Numbered from the stretch's first letter, positions 35,973-45,310 are shown. The stretch is DNA of 64,000 nt from Muribaculaceae bacterium Isolate-002 (NCI) (GCA_004102805.1 SCEG01000005.1:31757-95756), one strand, 5' to 3'. Notes: a model not told the origin generated them from the letters alone. A program made the numbers and translations.

Positions 35973-37163
35973 ATGACAATGCAGATATATGACTTTGACA
36001 AGCCTGTCGACCGACGCGGCACAGGCTCTCTTAAATATGATGCGCTTCAGGAACGTTACGGCAACCCCCGACTGCTTCCGCTTTGGGTGGCCGACATGGA
36101 CTTCGAGACACCCCCTTTCATCACCGACGCCCTGCGGCGCCGCCTCGACCACTCGCTGTTCGGTTACACGGTCGAACCGCCGGAATATTTCGACTCCATT
36201 ATAAAATGGATTTACGACCGCCACGGCTGGAACGTAAAGCGCGACTGGCTCTCGTTCATTCCCGGAGTGGTGAAAGGCATCGGAATGGCTGTCAACGTTT
36301 TTGTAAAAGAAGACGAAAAAGTGATTATCCAGCCGCCGGTCTACCATCCGTTCCGCCTGACACCGCTCGGCAACAAACGCAAAGTGGTGATGAACCCGCT
36401 CAAAAGAAACGGCGACGGCACCTACAGCATGGATTTTGACAATCTTGCCGCTGTGGCCGACGACAAGTGCCGTATGCTCATACTGTCAAATCCGCACAAT
36501 CCTGCCGGAATCGTCTGGGATCGCGACACCCTTGCCCGCCTCGCCCGGTTCTGCCACAGCAGAAATATAATTGTCATCTCCGACGAGATACACTGCGACA
36601 TGGCCTTATGGGGAAACAGGCATATACCGTTTGCAACCGTTTCAGAAGAAGCCGCCGCATGCTGCATAACCTTCGGGGCTCCTTCCAAGACTTTCAATAT
36701 CGCAGGCATTGTCAGTTCATACTCCATCATTCCCGACGACCGACTGCGCGCCCGGTTTCACGAATGGCTCGCCGCCAACGAGTTCAACGAACCGACACTC
36801 TTCGCCCCGATTGCCACAATCGCCGCGTTCAGTCAGGAAGGGGAGCAATGGCGCAATCAGATGCTCCGCTACGTCGAGGGCAATATCGGTTTCATCGCCG
36901 ACTATTGCCGCGAAAACATCCCGGAGATTGTTCCGCTGCGTCCGCAGGCATCATTTCTCGTATGGCTCGACTGCCGCCGTCTCGGTCTCGACCATGACGG
37001 CCTGACCTCTCTGTTTGTCAAAGAGGCCGGTCTCGCCCTTAACGACGGCGAGATGTTCGGGCTCGGAGGAGAAGGGTTCATGCGCCTCAATGCCGCAACC
37101 CGCCGCGCCGTGCTCGAAGAGGCTCTTGACCGCCTCCGTTCGGCTGTCGGCCGTATCCGGTAG
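35973..37163 (+). CDS. patB: MalY/PatB family aminotransferase, probable cystathionine beta-lyase
   Basis: 396-residue PLP aminotransferase class [37 protein letters not shown] is the distinctive MalY/PatB opening (the string [16 protein letters not shown] is diagnostic). [35 protein letters not shown] and the PLP-lysine in [14 protein letters not shown] follow. These enzymes split cystathionine or cysteine-type C-S bonds. Encoded 17 bases after the previous PLP enzyme, same operon. The symbol follows family usage, substrate not proven. Confidence 0.9.
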   Translation: MTMQIYDFDKPVDRRGTGSLKYDALQERYGNPRLLPLWVADMDFETPPFITDALRRRLDHSLFGYTVEPPEYFDSIIKWIYDRHGWNVKRDWLSFIPGVVKGIGMAVNVFVKEDEKVIIQPPVYHPFRLTPLGNKRKVVMNPLKRNGDGTYSMDFDNLAAVADDKCRMLILSNPHNPAGIVWDRDTLARLARFCHSRNIIVISDEIHCDMALWGNRHIPFATVSEEAAACCITFGAPSKTFNIAGIVSSYSIIPDDRLRARFHEWLAANEFNEPTLFAPIATIAAFSQEGEQWRNQMLRYVEGNIGFIADYCRENIPEIVPLRPQASFLVWLDCRRLGLDHDGLTSLFVKEAGLALNDGEMFGLGGEGFMRLNAATRRAVLEEALDRLRSAVGRIR

Positions 37164-37208
37164 CAAATATACCGCAAACGTGGTATTGCGCGTATCACCG
37201 CATACCGG

Positions 37209-37216
37209 TAACTTTG
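37209..37216 (+). promoter_or_regulatory. -7 box of cysK
   Basis: TAACTTTG, 28 bases before the cysK ATG, with a TTG about 20 bases upstream. cysK therefore has its own promoter although it lies behind patB. Confidence 0.6.
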
Positions 37217-37243
37217 CAGAAAACAAATTTTTATTACAACGTT

Positions 37244-38194
37244 ATGGCACACATCTACAGAAATCTCACGGAACTGATAGGCAACACACCGCTCCTTGAA
37301 GTACAGAAAATCGAAGAAGCCGAAGGGCTTAAGGCAAAGATACTGGTGAAACTCGAGTATTTCAACCCCGGGGGAAGCGTAAAAGACCGCATCGCCCTCG
37401 CCATGATTGAAAAAGCCGAAAACGACGGCATACTCCGTCCCGGAGCTACAATCATTGAGCCTACAAGCGGCAACACAGGCATAGGTCTCGCCTGGGTGTC
37501 GTCGGTCAAAGGCTACAATCTCGTCCTCACCATGCCCGAGACGATGAGCGTAGAGCGACAGAACCTCCTCAAAGCTCTTGGAGCAACACTTGTGCTGACT
37601 CCCGGCAGCGAAGGCATGAAAGGTGCCATCCGCAAGGCCAACGAACTGAAGGAGCAGACTGAAGGCGCCGTGATACTACAGCAGTTTGACAATCCCGCAA
37701 ATCCCGAAGCCCACCGCCGCACCACCGCCGAAGAGATATGGCGCGACACCGACGGCAAGGTTGACATCTTCGTCGCCGGCGTAGGCACAGGCGGCACAGC
37801 AAGCGGCACAGCCGCCGGACTGAAAAAGCATAACCCCGCGATAAAGGCTGTTGCTGTCGAGCCTGAAAGCTCCCCTGTGCTGTCAGGCGGTCAGGCCGGT
37901 CCGCACAAGATACAGGGCATCGGTGCCGGTTTCGTGCCGAAAAACTTCAATCCCGACGCCATCGACAAAATTATTCCTGTCAAGGACAACGATGCCATAC
38001 GCACATCGCGCCTGCTCGCAAAGAAAGAGGGTCTGCTTGTCGGCATTTCATCAGGAGCGTCGCTCTACGCAGCCATACAGCTTGCCAAGCAGCCCGAAAA
38101 CGAAGGCAAGACCATCGTGGCGCTTCTCCCCGACACCGGCGAGCGCTATCTGTCGACAGTGCTCTATGCATTCGAGGAATATCCCGTTGACTGA
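37244..38194 (+). CDS. cysK: Cysteine synthase A
   Basis: 316 residues, joins O-acetylserine and sulfide to cysteine with PLP. It begins [20 protein letters not shown] (start at 37244; a longer frame to 37214 crosses the promoter). PLP-lysine in [10 protein letters not shown], phosphate loop [21 protein letters not shown], and the GISSGA serine of the C-terminus are as in the family. Followed 14 bases later by a truncated response regulator. Confidence 0.97.
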   Translation: MAHIYRNLTELIGNTPLLEVQKIEEAEGLKAKILVKLEYFNPGGSVKDRIALAMIEKAENDGILRPGATIIEPTSGNTGIGLAWVSSVKGYNLVLTMPETMSVERQNLLKALGATLVLTPGSEGMKGAIRKANELKEQTEGAVILQQFDNPANPEAHRRTTAEEIWRDTDGKVDIFVAGVGTGGTASGTAAGLKKHNPAIKAVAVEPESSPVLSGGQAGPHKIQGIGAGFVPKNFNPDAIDKIIPVKDNDAIRTSRLLAKKEGLLVGISSGASLYAAIQLAKQPENEGKTIVALLPDTGERYLSTVLYAFEEYPVD

Positions 38195-38208
38195 CAGGCA
38201 TTCTGGCC

Positions 38209-38583
38209 ATGAACCGGAACATCCTTTTTGCAATTGATGACAACCAGGATATTACCCGCGCAGGTTTGCGCGGGTATATATCCTCACTGTTTCCTGCTGC
38301 TCAGGTAGCCGAACCTGCCGACAGGAAGGCTCTGGCCTCAATGCTTTCCGATAGCCACGATGCTGTAGTCATACTTGATTACACGCTGTCCGATTTCAAC
38401 AGCGTCGACGAGCTGCTGGTGACGGTGAAAAGGTTTCAGCACGCACAATGGCTTCTCTTTTCCGCTGAGCTCAGCGAGACTTTTCTACGGCGTGTCAGCG
38501 GAGAAGATAACATCGGCATAATAAACACAATGCCCCTGAGCAGAGTGAACACTGTGGCGCGCACCGATTTCTCAAGACTTTGA
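38209..38583 (+). pseudogene. Truncated NarL/LuxR-type response regulator
   Basis: The first ~103 residues are a receiver domain: NILFAIDDNQDITRAGLRGYIS with acidic pocket DD, phosphoacceptor Asp in VILDYTLSDFNS, and AQWLLFSAELSETFLRRV. After NIGII the reading frame runs into bases that on the other strand encode the MATE transporter (FIMPM read backwards), and ends 20 residues later. The usual C-terminal LuxR helix-turn-helix and the last receiver helix are missing. The break is about 38505-38520. Since both convergent genes lose their 3' ends here, one deletion between them explains it. A stable free receiver seems unlikely. Confidence 0.72.
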
Positions 38584-39374
38584 TAATATCCGATAAAAGC
38601 GATATTCAGAGCGAAAAACAGGCCGCACAACGCATATTTCGGGAGACCGGCGCATGCTATATCAAACGCACCCGACTCGGGTGACAGAAACAGTGTGACA
38701 ATCAGACGTGTCCCGGCTGCCACAGAAACAGTCACTGCTGTGCCGCATATCAGCGCTGCCACAAGCGACGTATGCAGCGACTTAGACACCCTCGACATGT
38801 CGCCGGCACCGTAATTGTAGCTGATAATCGGCTGCACCGACTGAGCCACAGCATTGCTTATCGAAAACATGATCGGGAAGAGATAGCATGCGATGCTGAA
38901 TGCCGCCACGCCGTTTTCTCCCAGAGCATGGATAAAGACATGGTTGCCCGTTAGCATCATCACTGACATTGCAAGTTCCGTAAGCAAGGTGGCAAATCCT
39001 ATTTTTGCCATATAGCCGGTGTTGCGCACAGTCAGCAACAGGCTCGTAACCGACAGTTTCAGGCGGTAGAACTTCAATGTCGTGGAATATCTCGCGAAAT
39101 ATGCCAGCACCATGACTCCGCCGAGCATGCAGCTCACCGACGTCGCCATTGCCGCGCCCTTGACCCCAAGACCCATCGGAAACACCAGAATATAGTCAAG
39201 CACGATATTGAACACGGCAGCCGTAACATTGCACATCATGGCATAGCGCGGCGAACCGTCAAGGCGTATAAGCATCAGCCCCACGCACTCTATCAGCAGA
39301 AACGCCATGCCAGGCAACAGCCACAACAGATAGCCCGTAGCCTCTTCCATAAGCGCATCGCTGCTGCCACTCAT
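38436..39374 (-). pseudogene. MATE efflux transporter fragment, truncated at both ends
   Basis: The recognisable MATE part runs from SSDALMEEATGYLLWLLPG to RGIVFIMPML, roughly 288 residues of a normally ~440-450 residue protein. Included are central MATE motifs such as GLGVKGAAMATSVS, MSVMMLTGNHVFIHALGENGVAAFSIACYLFP, SVQPIISYNYGAGDM and FFALNIAFIGYYQSLEKS. Missing are the N-terminal ~120 residues and the last ~40. An in-frame ATG at 39374 could start translation 24 bases after the HEAT gene stop. The C-terminal 30 residues of the frame are antisense to the response regulator and meaningless. Not expected to be functional. Confidence 0.72.
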
Positions 39375-39397
39375 CTTAGTGGCGCATGGCAGTCGCG

Positions 39398-39964
39398 CTA
39401 CAGCCGTGATATTTGCTTCATTATGTTGTTTCTCGCCGACCGTATTCCCGCCGACATCTCTCCGTGCTCCATCATCTCGATTGCGCACAGAAGCTCCTGC
39501 GTCAGTTCCGGATAAAACCTGCACTGCGCGAAAGCCTGCTTCAGACACAAGGCCCTGATGCCGTATGGCTCGGTAGAATTGATTTTAGCCATGCAGAAAT
39601 CAAGATAGTCAGTGCGCACATCATCTTCCGCAACAGGCATTTTATCCAGCAGCGAAAGCATAAGCCGGCGCTTGCCGGTATGCTTCTCCGTCAGCAGGCG
39701 GTCAATAAGAATGCTGCGCCTCAGTAGAAGCCAATCTCGCCCCTCGCCGTCGAAATGTGTAAGCACCCACAGCGCATTATATGCCACTCTGTCATCATCG
39801 TCAGATATCAATGAGAATAAAGTCTCTCTGACACAATCGTCACCGCCGTCGCAACATTGCAGGCATATTGCCCGGATATCACGCCGGCCAATCCTTCCCG
39901 CCAGCATCTCCCTCATTCCTCCATTGTCTGTAAAAGCCATCTGTTTATTAATTACCGTCCGCAT
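39398..39964 (-). CDS. HEAT-repeat-like hypothetical protein
   Basis: 188 residues, all-helical, no signal peptide. The pattern RVAYNALWVLTHFDGEGRDWL, RRLMLSLLDKMPV and YGIRALCLKQAFAQC looks like short HEAT-type helical repeats, which suggests a protein-binding scaffold. The end AGIRSARNNIMKQISRL reads like a natural C-terminus. Alternative starts at M9 (39940) or M17 (39916) are possible. Function unknown. It precedes the MATE fragment in the same direction. Confidence 0.65.
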   Translation of the reverse strand: MRTVINKQMAFTDNGGMREMLAGRIGRRDIRAICLQCCDGGDDCVRETLFSLISDDDDRVAYNALWVLTHFDGEGRDWLLLRRSILIDRLLTEKHTGKRRLMLSLLDKMPVAEDDVRTDYLDFCMAKINSTEPYGIRALCLKQAFAQCRFYPELTQELLCAIEMMEHGEMSAGIRSARNNIMKQISRL

Positions 39965-40064
39965 TTCTGCTCTTTTCTACATTTGTTAAACGTCCCTCGT
40001 CCCGGCTGCTGTCTGCACACCCGTCTACAGCAAAAAATCCGCTGACCCGAGATTACGGGCGGTA

Positions 40065-40093
40065 GCAGGGGCGGGGGCGTCTCGCCCCCGTGG
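40065..40093 (+). repeat. Solitary REP element (same family as those beside the RAYT gene)
   Basis: The 19-base palindrome CGGGGGCGTCTCGCCCCCG (core 40072-40090) with AGGG before it is the same unit found in the REP pairs near 56.6 and 57.4 kb. Here it stands alone, 16 kb from the transposase gene, next to a small unrelated hairpin GAGCC/GGCTC (40104-40116). Confidence 0.75.
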
Positions 40094-40200
40094 ACACCAC
40101 GGAGAGCCGGGGGCTCAAACCTGAATTGCAATTAATATTACACTCTCAGTTTAATATTGCTGCGAAGGTATTACATAACTCCGAAGAATACCTCCAAAAC

Positions 40201-40281
40201 GTAGGGATATACGGCTCGTGCGTCCGCCAACACCTTGATTATCAAGTATAACATTCGGGCGCACGAGCCGTGCGTCTCTAC
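40201..40281. repeat. Second REP-type inverted repeat (different sequence)
   Basis: 26-base arms at 40201-40226 and 40256-40281 pair with five mismatches around a core ACGGCTCGTGCG / CGCACGAGCCGT and outer GTAGRGA. The 29-base spacer is AT-rich. The sequence is unrelated to the CGGGGGCG family, so it is a second dispersed palindromic repeat family with only one copy in this window. Confidence 0.6.
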
Positions 40282-40334
40282 AAAACACCCTCAAGGCAAA
40301 GCCGGGAATTAGAAGCTGCGGGGTGGGGTATATA

Positions 40335-40382
40335 CAAAAAAAAGAATGAGCGACATTACCAAAGGTAAGTATCACTCATTCT
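40335..40382 (-). terminator. Terminator of tRNA-Asp
   Basis: AGAATGAG (40343-40350) / CTCATTCT (40375-40382) with an inner TTACC/GGTAA, followed on the minus strand by CTTTTTTTTG. Confidence 0.75.
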
Positions 40383-40395
40383 CCTCTCTCTCCGG

Positions 40396-40469
40396 CGGTA
40401 TGGACGGGACTCGAACCCGCGACCCCCTGCGTGACAGGCAGGTATTCTAACCAGCTGAACTACCACACC
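40396..40469 (-). tRNA. tRNA-Asp(GUC)
   Basis: Minus strand acceptor GGTGTGG pairs with CCATACC, discriminator G, no full encoded CCA. Anticodon loop CTGTCAC inside CCTGC/GCAGG gives GUC, aspartate. GGGTTCGAGTCCC T-arm present. 74 bases. Confidence 0.95.
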
Positions 40470-40536
40470 GTATTTAAAGATCTCTTTGCTTTGGCTTGTT
40501 TGTCGTTTCGTTTGACTTCCTTGCCGTTTGCGTTTG

Positions 40537-40544
40537 CAAAGGTA
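40537..40544 (-). promoter_or_regulatory. -7 box of tRNA-Asp
   Basis: Minus-strand TACCTTTG, about 68 bases upstream of the mature tRNA 5' end. Confidence 0.6.
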
Positions 40545-40695
40545 ATACAGGTTTCCGAGTTGTGCAAATATTTTTGCAACTTTTTTGCGAAAAAATGCAT
40601 TTTTCTTGTTTTTGTGGATATAAGTGCGAATTATTGGGCTTTTGCGCCATCGAAAATAGAGATAAAACAGCCGTTTTTGCCTCTTTCCTCCGATT

Positions 40696-41712
40696 TTATT
40701 TGCCAACTGCGATGCTGTTTGTGGTTCTGTCGCGGAGCAATTTTTGTTCGCCGATAAGCTGTGGGGCGATTTTCCGCACTATTGTTGCGGTCATAATGCT
40801 TGCTGCAATCGATGCGGCGGCTAAAAGATATTCGAATAAAGCGCTGTCGGTAGCGACGTGCATCTGTTCGAGACTCTGTCTTATTATAATCATGAAATGC
40901 TGGTGCCCCGCGAATACGACCAGCGAATTTCTCCCGAGATAAGTGATGACCGGAATCTTTCCGACGCCGGAGCATGCGCAGAGTGTGCCGAGCGTGGCTC
41001 CAAGAGTCAGCAGTATTATAAGCGGAATGCTGCCGACAAAGATATTGTAGCAGTATCCGGCGTTATATCCGGCCGCGACATATCCGGCGCAGCATGCGAT
41101 AGCGACAATAGCCCCTGACGCTGCGGTTCTCGGTTTAAGTCTGTCGCGGCAGAACCCATATCGCGCGAGCATGTTGCCGATATAGAAAAACGGAAGCCAG
41201 CTCATCGACGTGTCAAAGCTCAGCGGAAGAGCCGCGTATCGGCTGAGTATCCACCCTGCCACGCCGACACTCAGGCATAACGCCGCCCGCTGTGTATCGC
41301 TGCGGGTTATGCGGCTTATCGCGCCGTGCAGCATGTAGCACCAGAAGATGCTCAGGAAGAACCATAGCGCGGCGGGGTAGGGCAGGTAAGTCCGGTCAGC
41401 CGACAGTATATTGAACAGATGCCATTGCATCGGCTTGTGCAACAGCAGGCAGTTGCCCGCAGTGTAAATCGCCAGACCGGCCGCCGCATAAAACATGAAC
41501 GGAATGATAAGCCTCCGGAATTTACAGGTCACGAGACCTCTGAGCGTCCCGGTGTCTTTACAGGTGTATCCGGCTACCAGATAAAACAGAGGCACGGCTA
41601 TGACGAGCGCCCCGCGCAGCAGAGTGCCGCTTATGCCTGCATGCACCATGACCACAACAAGCACTCCGATGCCGCGCAGTGTGTCTATTCCGGTGTTGCG
41701 TGAGCTGCTCAT
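40696..41712 (-). CDS. Acyltransferase 3 family membrane protein
   Basis: 338 residues, about ten transmembrane segments. Opening RNTGIDTLRGIGVLVVVMVHAGI (the catalytic His of acyltransferase 3 is the H in VMVHA), then LVAGYTCK, the RR arginine region CKFRRLIIPFMFY, ALWFFLSIFWCYML, and GRNSLVVFAGHQHFM near the end. Members O-acylate surface sugars or, as here in short versions resembling fucose acetyltransferases, exopolysaccharide. Start overlaps the stop of the rRNA methyltransferase by 4 bases. Confidence 0.9.
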   Translation of the reverse strand: MSSSRNTGIDTLRGIGVLVVVMVHAGISGTLLRGALVIAVPLFYLVAGYTCKDTGTLRGLVTCKFRRLIIPFMFYAAAGLAIYTAGNCLLLHKPMQWHLFNILSADRTYLPYPAALWFFLSIFWCYMLHGAISRITRSDTQRAALCLSVGVAGWILSRYAALPLSFDTSMSWLPFFYIGNMLARYGFCRDRLKPRTAASGAIVAIACCAGYVAAGYNAGYCYNIFVGSIPLIILLTLGATLGTLCACSGVGKIPVITYLGRNSLVVFAGHQHFMIIIRQSLEQMHVATDSALFEYLLAAASIAASIMTATIVRKIAPQLIGEQKLLRDRTTNSIAVGK

Positions 41713-43136
41713 GACTTCTCCGTCTTAAGCACATCAGGCCGTTCGTCAGGCAGATGTGTCGAACGTATCGCCCATGCCTGCGGATATAGATTGTTTGCCC
41801 TGTTTCCAAGATTTTTTACAAAACCGAGCGGATGGCCGTCATACGTGAGCAGTATAATTCCTTTCGGCGCGTCATCAAGCGTGATGGCCTGGCGCGACAG
41901 AAACTGAAGCGCAGTGCTGTAATCGACCTCGGCCTCGGCCCACGTCTCACGCCTCAGCAGCCGGCTTGCCGCAAGCGCCTGCGACGGTATCGCATCGCGA
42001 CCTTTGACAATGGCTATTTCCGTGCCTGCGTATATGACATTGAGATTTTTTTTAAGAAGATTGATGGTTGTCAGCCACCTCTTGGGCAGCGCCGTTATCC
42101 TGTCGCCGTCGGTAGTCAGTTCATAATCGTCGCCATCTATCCAGGCTTCTGTCGTGGCGGCTCCGGAGCTGTGTTTCTCTTTCTGTCGGCTTTCTTTACG
42201 CCGGTCGTGACGTTGTGATGCGGCTGCCTCATCTTCCGGTTTGCGCATTACCGCTACAAACAGCCCTTCGCCTTCGGTGCGTCCGGGTATGAACCGTGCC
42301 GCGGGATAAGGCGTGTCTATCCCCGGAGCAATTGTCTCAAATCTCTCGCTGAGATGCATGTCGACAGGTATCCCTCCGAGTGTTTCGGCGATATAAGCCA
42401 CGTTTTCCTCATTCTCGGTGCGGTTGAATGTGCATGTCGAGTATATGAAATAGCCGCCGGGCTTCAGAGCCTTCCACATATTGTCGATAATCGAGCGTTG
42501 CAGTGCCGCACACTGCTCTACAAGTGCGGGCGACCATTGTTCCACCGCCGCAGCCTCCTTGCGCATCATCCCCTCGCCCGAGCATGGCACGTCGGCAGCT
42601 ACGATATCGGCGATGGGGCCGAGGCGGGTGTAGCCGGCTGTATCGCATGAAGTCACTGCAACGTCAGGATAACCCCACTTTATTATATTCTCACACAAGG
42701 CTTCCGCACGGCGGCGGTCATATTCGTTGGCGATCACGAGCGAGCCTTCGGGCAGCGCGCTTATTGCTGCTGTGGTCTTGCCGCCAGGCGCGGCGCATGA
42801 GTCGATATATATGACCGGCTTGTCGCCGGCAAGCTCGCCGGCTATTGCGCCTATGACCATCGATGACGCGTCCTGCACATAATACCTTCCCTGATGCATC
42901 GCGGGGTCGAAGGTGAAGCGTGGACGCAAACCGTCGACATACACTCCGTCTGCAGCCCACGCCACTCTGCGCATTCCTTCCGGTAGGCTTTTCTCTTTCA
43001 ACGGATTTATTCTTATGGCAACAGACGGATCGTCGTTTTCAAGCGACTCGGTGAGGTGACGTAGCGCTTCCCCGCCCGGAAGCCGGCAGAGGGCGCCGAC
43101 AGCCGCTGTGAAATCCTCGTTAAGCTTTCTTTTCAT
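41709..43136 (-). CDS. RsmF/NOL1-type rRNA (cytosine-C5) methyltransferase
   Basis: 475 residues, SAM-dependent m5C methyltransferase of the NOL1/NOP2/sun family. SAM motif IYIDSCAAPGGKT, the PCSGEGMMRK motif with one catalytic Cys, and FIYSTCTFNRTENEENV with the second. The N-terminal FxxRINPLK region and a C-terminal domain (about 290-475, ending PQAWAIRSTHLP), RsmF-like with a PUA-type RNA-binding part, are in place. Start at MKRKLNED (43136) overlaps the histidine kinase gene by 17 bases; a frame upstream to 43193 is antisigned by the kinase C-terminus. Confidence 0.9.
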   Translation of the reverse strand: MKRKLNEDFTAAVGALCRLPGGEALRHLTESLENDDPSVAIRINPLKEKSLPEGMRRVAWAADGVYVDGLRPRFTFDPAMHQGRYYVQDASSMVIGAIAGELAGDKPVIYIDSCAAPGGKTTAAISALPEGSLVIANEYDRRRAEALCENIIKWGYPDVAVTSCDTAGYTRLGPIADIVAADVPCSGEGMMRKEAAAVEQWSPALVEQCAALQRSIIDNMWKALKPGGYFIYSTCTFNRTENEENVAYIAETLGGIPVDMHLSERFETIAPGIDTPYPAARFIPGRTEGEGLFVAVMRKPEDEAAASQRHDRRKESRQKEKHSSGAATTEAWIDGDDYELTTDGDRITALPKRWLTTINLLKKNLNVIYAGTEIAIVKGRDAIPSQALAASRLLRRETWAEAEVDYSTALQFLSRQAITLDDAPKGIILLTYDGHPLGFVKNLGNRANNLYPQAWAIRSTHLPDERPDVLKTEKS

Positions 43137-44631
43137 CGTTGTGCTGTTCTGCTTGTTTTGTGCGCCATTTCTGTAGCGTGAACACGAATTCAAGGCCTCC
43201 GTGCTCGCCGTTGTTGACCGATATCGACCCCCCTATGGTGTTGAGCGAGCTGCGCACGATGGGGAGTCCGAGGCCGGTGCCCCCTGCTTTGCGCGACCGC
43301 CCTTTGTCCACGCGGTAGAAGCGCTCGAAAAGCATCGGTATCGACTCTTCCGGCACGCCCTGTCCGTTGTCGCTGAACACAAACGTATAAAAACGCTGGT
43401 TTTCGGTAAGAAGCCGCAGGCTCATCTCCGTGCCTTTTGAATAGGCGGCCGCGTTCTTGACAAGATTCATTATAGCGCCTGTAAGCAGAGTGTTGTTGCC
43501 CTTGACGAAGCAGTTGTCGGGGATATTGGTGTAGAATGTCATGTCGCCGATGATGCCGCTCTCGTCGATATCACACGCGAGATTGTCGACAAACTCTTTG
43601 AAATCTATCCTCTCAAGCGATATGTTCTGGGCTCCGTCCTCGAGTCTTGTCATCGTCGACAGGTCGTTGAGGATATCGCACAGGCGCTGTATGTGCTCCT
43701 GGGTCTTGAGCAGGAAGTGGTTGCGCGACTCCTCGTCCATGCCGGGATTTTCGATTATGGTGTCGACATAGCCTTTGATGATGCCGGCCGGAGTTTTCAG
43801 CTCGTGGTTTATGTTGTTGGTGAACTGGCGCTTGAGATTTGAGTGCTCTTCAGTGGCTTTGAGTGCCACACGGTGCTCAAGCTCACGTGAGGCGAGTGCA
43901 GCCTTGCGCATGTTATACATGTTGACTACCTGCCGCGAAATCTCGCCAAGGTCGTCATTGGCAAACTTGTCAAGAGCCACAAAGTCATGGTCGTTTGATG
44001 CTTTTGACACAAACTCGCGCAGCAGGCGTATGTTTTTCGTCAGATGCCTGGTGGCGATATATGTCAGTATGGTGATGCCGGCACAGCCGAACAGCACAAA
44101 GAACCGCAGCCACGGATTTCCCTTTATCTCGGTGGCTATCTTGGCATTGAGCGGCAGGAATGTCTGGGCTAAGTAGCGCCCGTCGGCCGACTTGTTCACG
44201 CTGTAGTAGAATGCCTTGTCTGGCTGGATATAAGTCGAGTCGTCGTTGTTGTTGGCCGCGATATACGCGCCCGCGATTTTTCCACGCGTGCTGAGCAGTT
44301 CGGGGGTGGGCGACGGGAAGCCTATACGTATCTTCTCATCGCCCGTGTCTGCGTCATAGAGTGTCATCGACAGGTTGTCGAGCACCGATGCCTCATAATA
44401 TTTGTCGATGAAGTGCAGGAATGCCGACGGATCTTCCCCCTCCTCTATGAGGTTGAGCAGACGTTTGTTCATGAATTCGATGCGCGCGCGTATCATCTCG
44501 GCGCGATATTCCTTCTCGCGCTTATACTGCGCTATCTCCACGGCTATGATTATCACCCACAGCAGTCCCACTATGGGCAGGAACAGCTTCAGCTGATAGT
44601 TAGTCCTCTTCTTCTTTAAATCCATATCCAA
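43120..44631 (-). CDS. Sensor histidine kinase
   Basis: 503 residues. First membrane helix about 14-32 (LFLPIVGLLWVIIIAVEIA), extracytoplasmic sensor about 33-175, second helix about 178-197 (RFFVLFGCAGITILTYIAT), HAMP-like linker with EFVSKASNDHDFVALDKFANDDLGEISRQV, phospho-acceptor His276 in NNINHELKTPAGIIKGY, then HATPase with N (MNLVKNAAAYS), G1 (DNGQGVPE), F (MLFERFYRVDKGRSRKAGGTGLGL). Overlaps the regulator gene by 32 bases upstream. It and its regulator form a two-component system of unknown signal. Confidence 0.95.
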   Translation of the reverse strand: MDMDLKKKRTNYQLKLFLPIVGLLWVIIIAVEIAQYKREKEYRAEMIRARIEFMNKRLLNLIEEGEDPSAFLHFIDKYYEASVLDNLSMTLYDADTGDEKIRIGFPSPTPELLSTRGKIAGAYIAANNNDDSTYIQPDKAFYYSVNKSADGRYLAQTFLPLNAKIATEIKGNPWLRFFVLFGCAGITILTYIATRHLTKNIRLLREFVSKASNDHDFVALDKFANDDLGEISRQVVNMYNMRKAALASRELEHRVALKATEEHSNLKRQFTNNINHELKTPAGIIKGYVDTIIENPGMDEESRNHFLLKTQEHIQRLCDILNDLSTMTRLEDGAQNISLERIDFKEFVDNLACDIDESGIIGDMTFYTNIPDNCFVKGNNTLLTGAIMNLVKNAAAYSKGTEMSLRLLTENQRFYTFVFSDNGQGVPEESIPMLFERFYRVDKGRSRKAGGTGLGLPIVRSSLNTIGGSISVNNGEHGGLEFVFTLQKWRTKQAEQHNDEKKA

Positions 44632-45310
44632 AACCGGGGCGTGTGCGTATGTGGTTGCCGTATATTCCGAGTTTCTTGCGCAGGCGTGCCATGTTGGTGT
44701 CTACCGTACGCGTGGTCACCTCCTGCCCCTCCCACACCTGACGTATGATTTCCTCACGCGAATAGATGCGGTTGCGGTGTGTCAGAAAGTAAAGTATCAG
44801 GCCGAACTCAGTAGGAGTCAGGTCAAGTGCCTCGCCGTCGATATAACACAACTTCTCGTTGCGGTCAATGCGCAGCCCGTGAAATGTGATGTCAGGCTCA
44901 TAGATGCTTTTCGACAGATTGTAGTTGAGCTGCTGCGACACGTTGCTGCGGCGGAGCACCGCTCTGACGCGGGCTATTACCTCGCCTACGGCAAACGGCT
45001 TGGTGATGTAGTCGTCAGCTCCGATGTTCAGACCCATCACGGTGTCATCCTCTCCGTTGAGCGCCGAGCAGAAGATGATGGGAATATGTTCGGTCGACGA
45101 ACTGTTCTGAAGCCTCTTGGCAAAGTCGAAACCGCTGAGACGCTCCATCATGATATCTACTATCATGAGCGAGTAAGCCGGCAGGTCGAGACCCAAAGCC
45201 TCTTCGGCGCTGTTGGCTGTCGTCACCTCATACCCCTCTTTTTCAAGATTATATTTGAGTATTTCACAGATTGACTCTTCATCGTCAACCACTAATATTT
45301 TTACGCGCAT
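44600..45310 (-). CDS. OmpR/PhoB-type response regulator
   Basis: 236 residues. Receiver domain 1-120 with Asp52 as phosphoacceptor (LMIVDIMMERLSG), conserved Thr/Ser in IIFCSALNG and Lys in DDYITKPF. The C-terminal winged helix (about 140-232) reads LTPTEFGLILYFLTHRNRIYSREEIIRQVW, ending TRPGFGYGF. First gene of the overlapping minus-strand operon RR, HK, rRNA methyltransferase, acyltransferase. No clear TAnnTTTG box precedes it. Confidence 0.95.
   Translation of the reverse strand: MRVKILVVDDEESICEILKYNLEKEGYEVTTANSAEEALGLDLPAYSLMIVDIMMERLSGFDFAKRLQNSSSTEHIPIIFCSALNGEDDTVMGLNIGADDYITKPFAVGEVIARVRAVLRRSNVSQQLNYNLSKSIYEPDITFHGLRIDRNEKLCYIDGEALDLTPTEFGLILYFLTHRNRIYSREEIIRQVWEGQEVTTRTVDTNMARLRKKLGIYGNHIRTRPGFGYGFKEEED

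Larger units (their letters stand above)
39965..40334. other. REP-rich intergenic region
   Basis: 431 bases between the HEAT gene and tRNA-Asp carry no credible gene. They hold the solitary REP (40065-40093), a GAGCC/GGCTC hairpin (40104-40116), an AT-rich spacer and the second inverted repeat (40201-40281). A TACATTTG box at 39978-39985 points into the region, with no product in view. Confidence 0.5.

Noticed and set aside
40104..40116. GAGCC/GGCTC hairpin as another REP
   Set aside because: Only 5 bp stem and no second copy seen; probably chance in a GC-rich patch.
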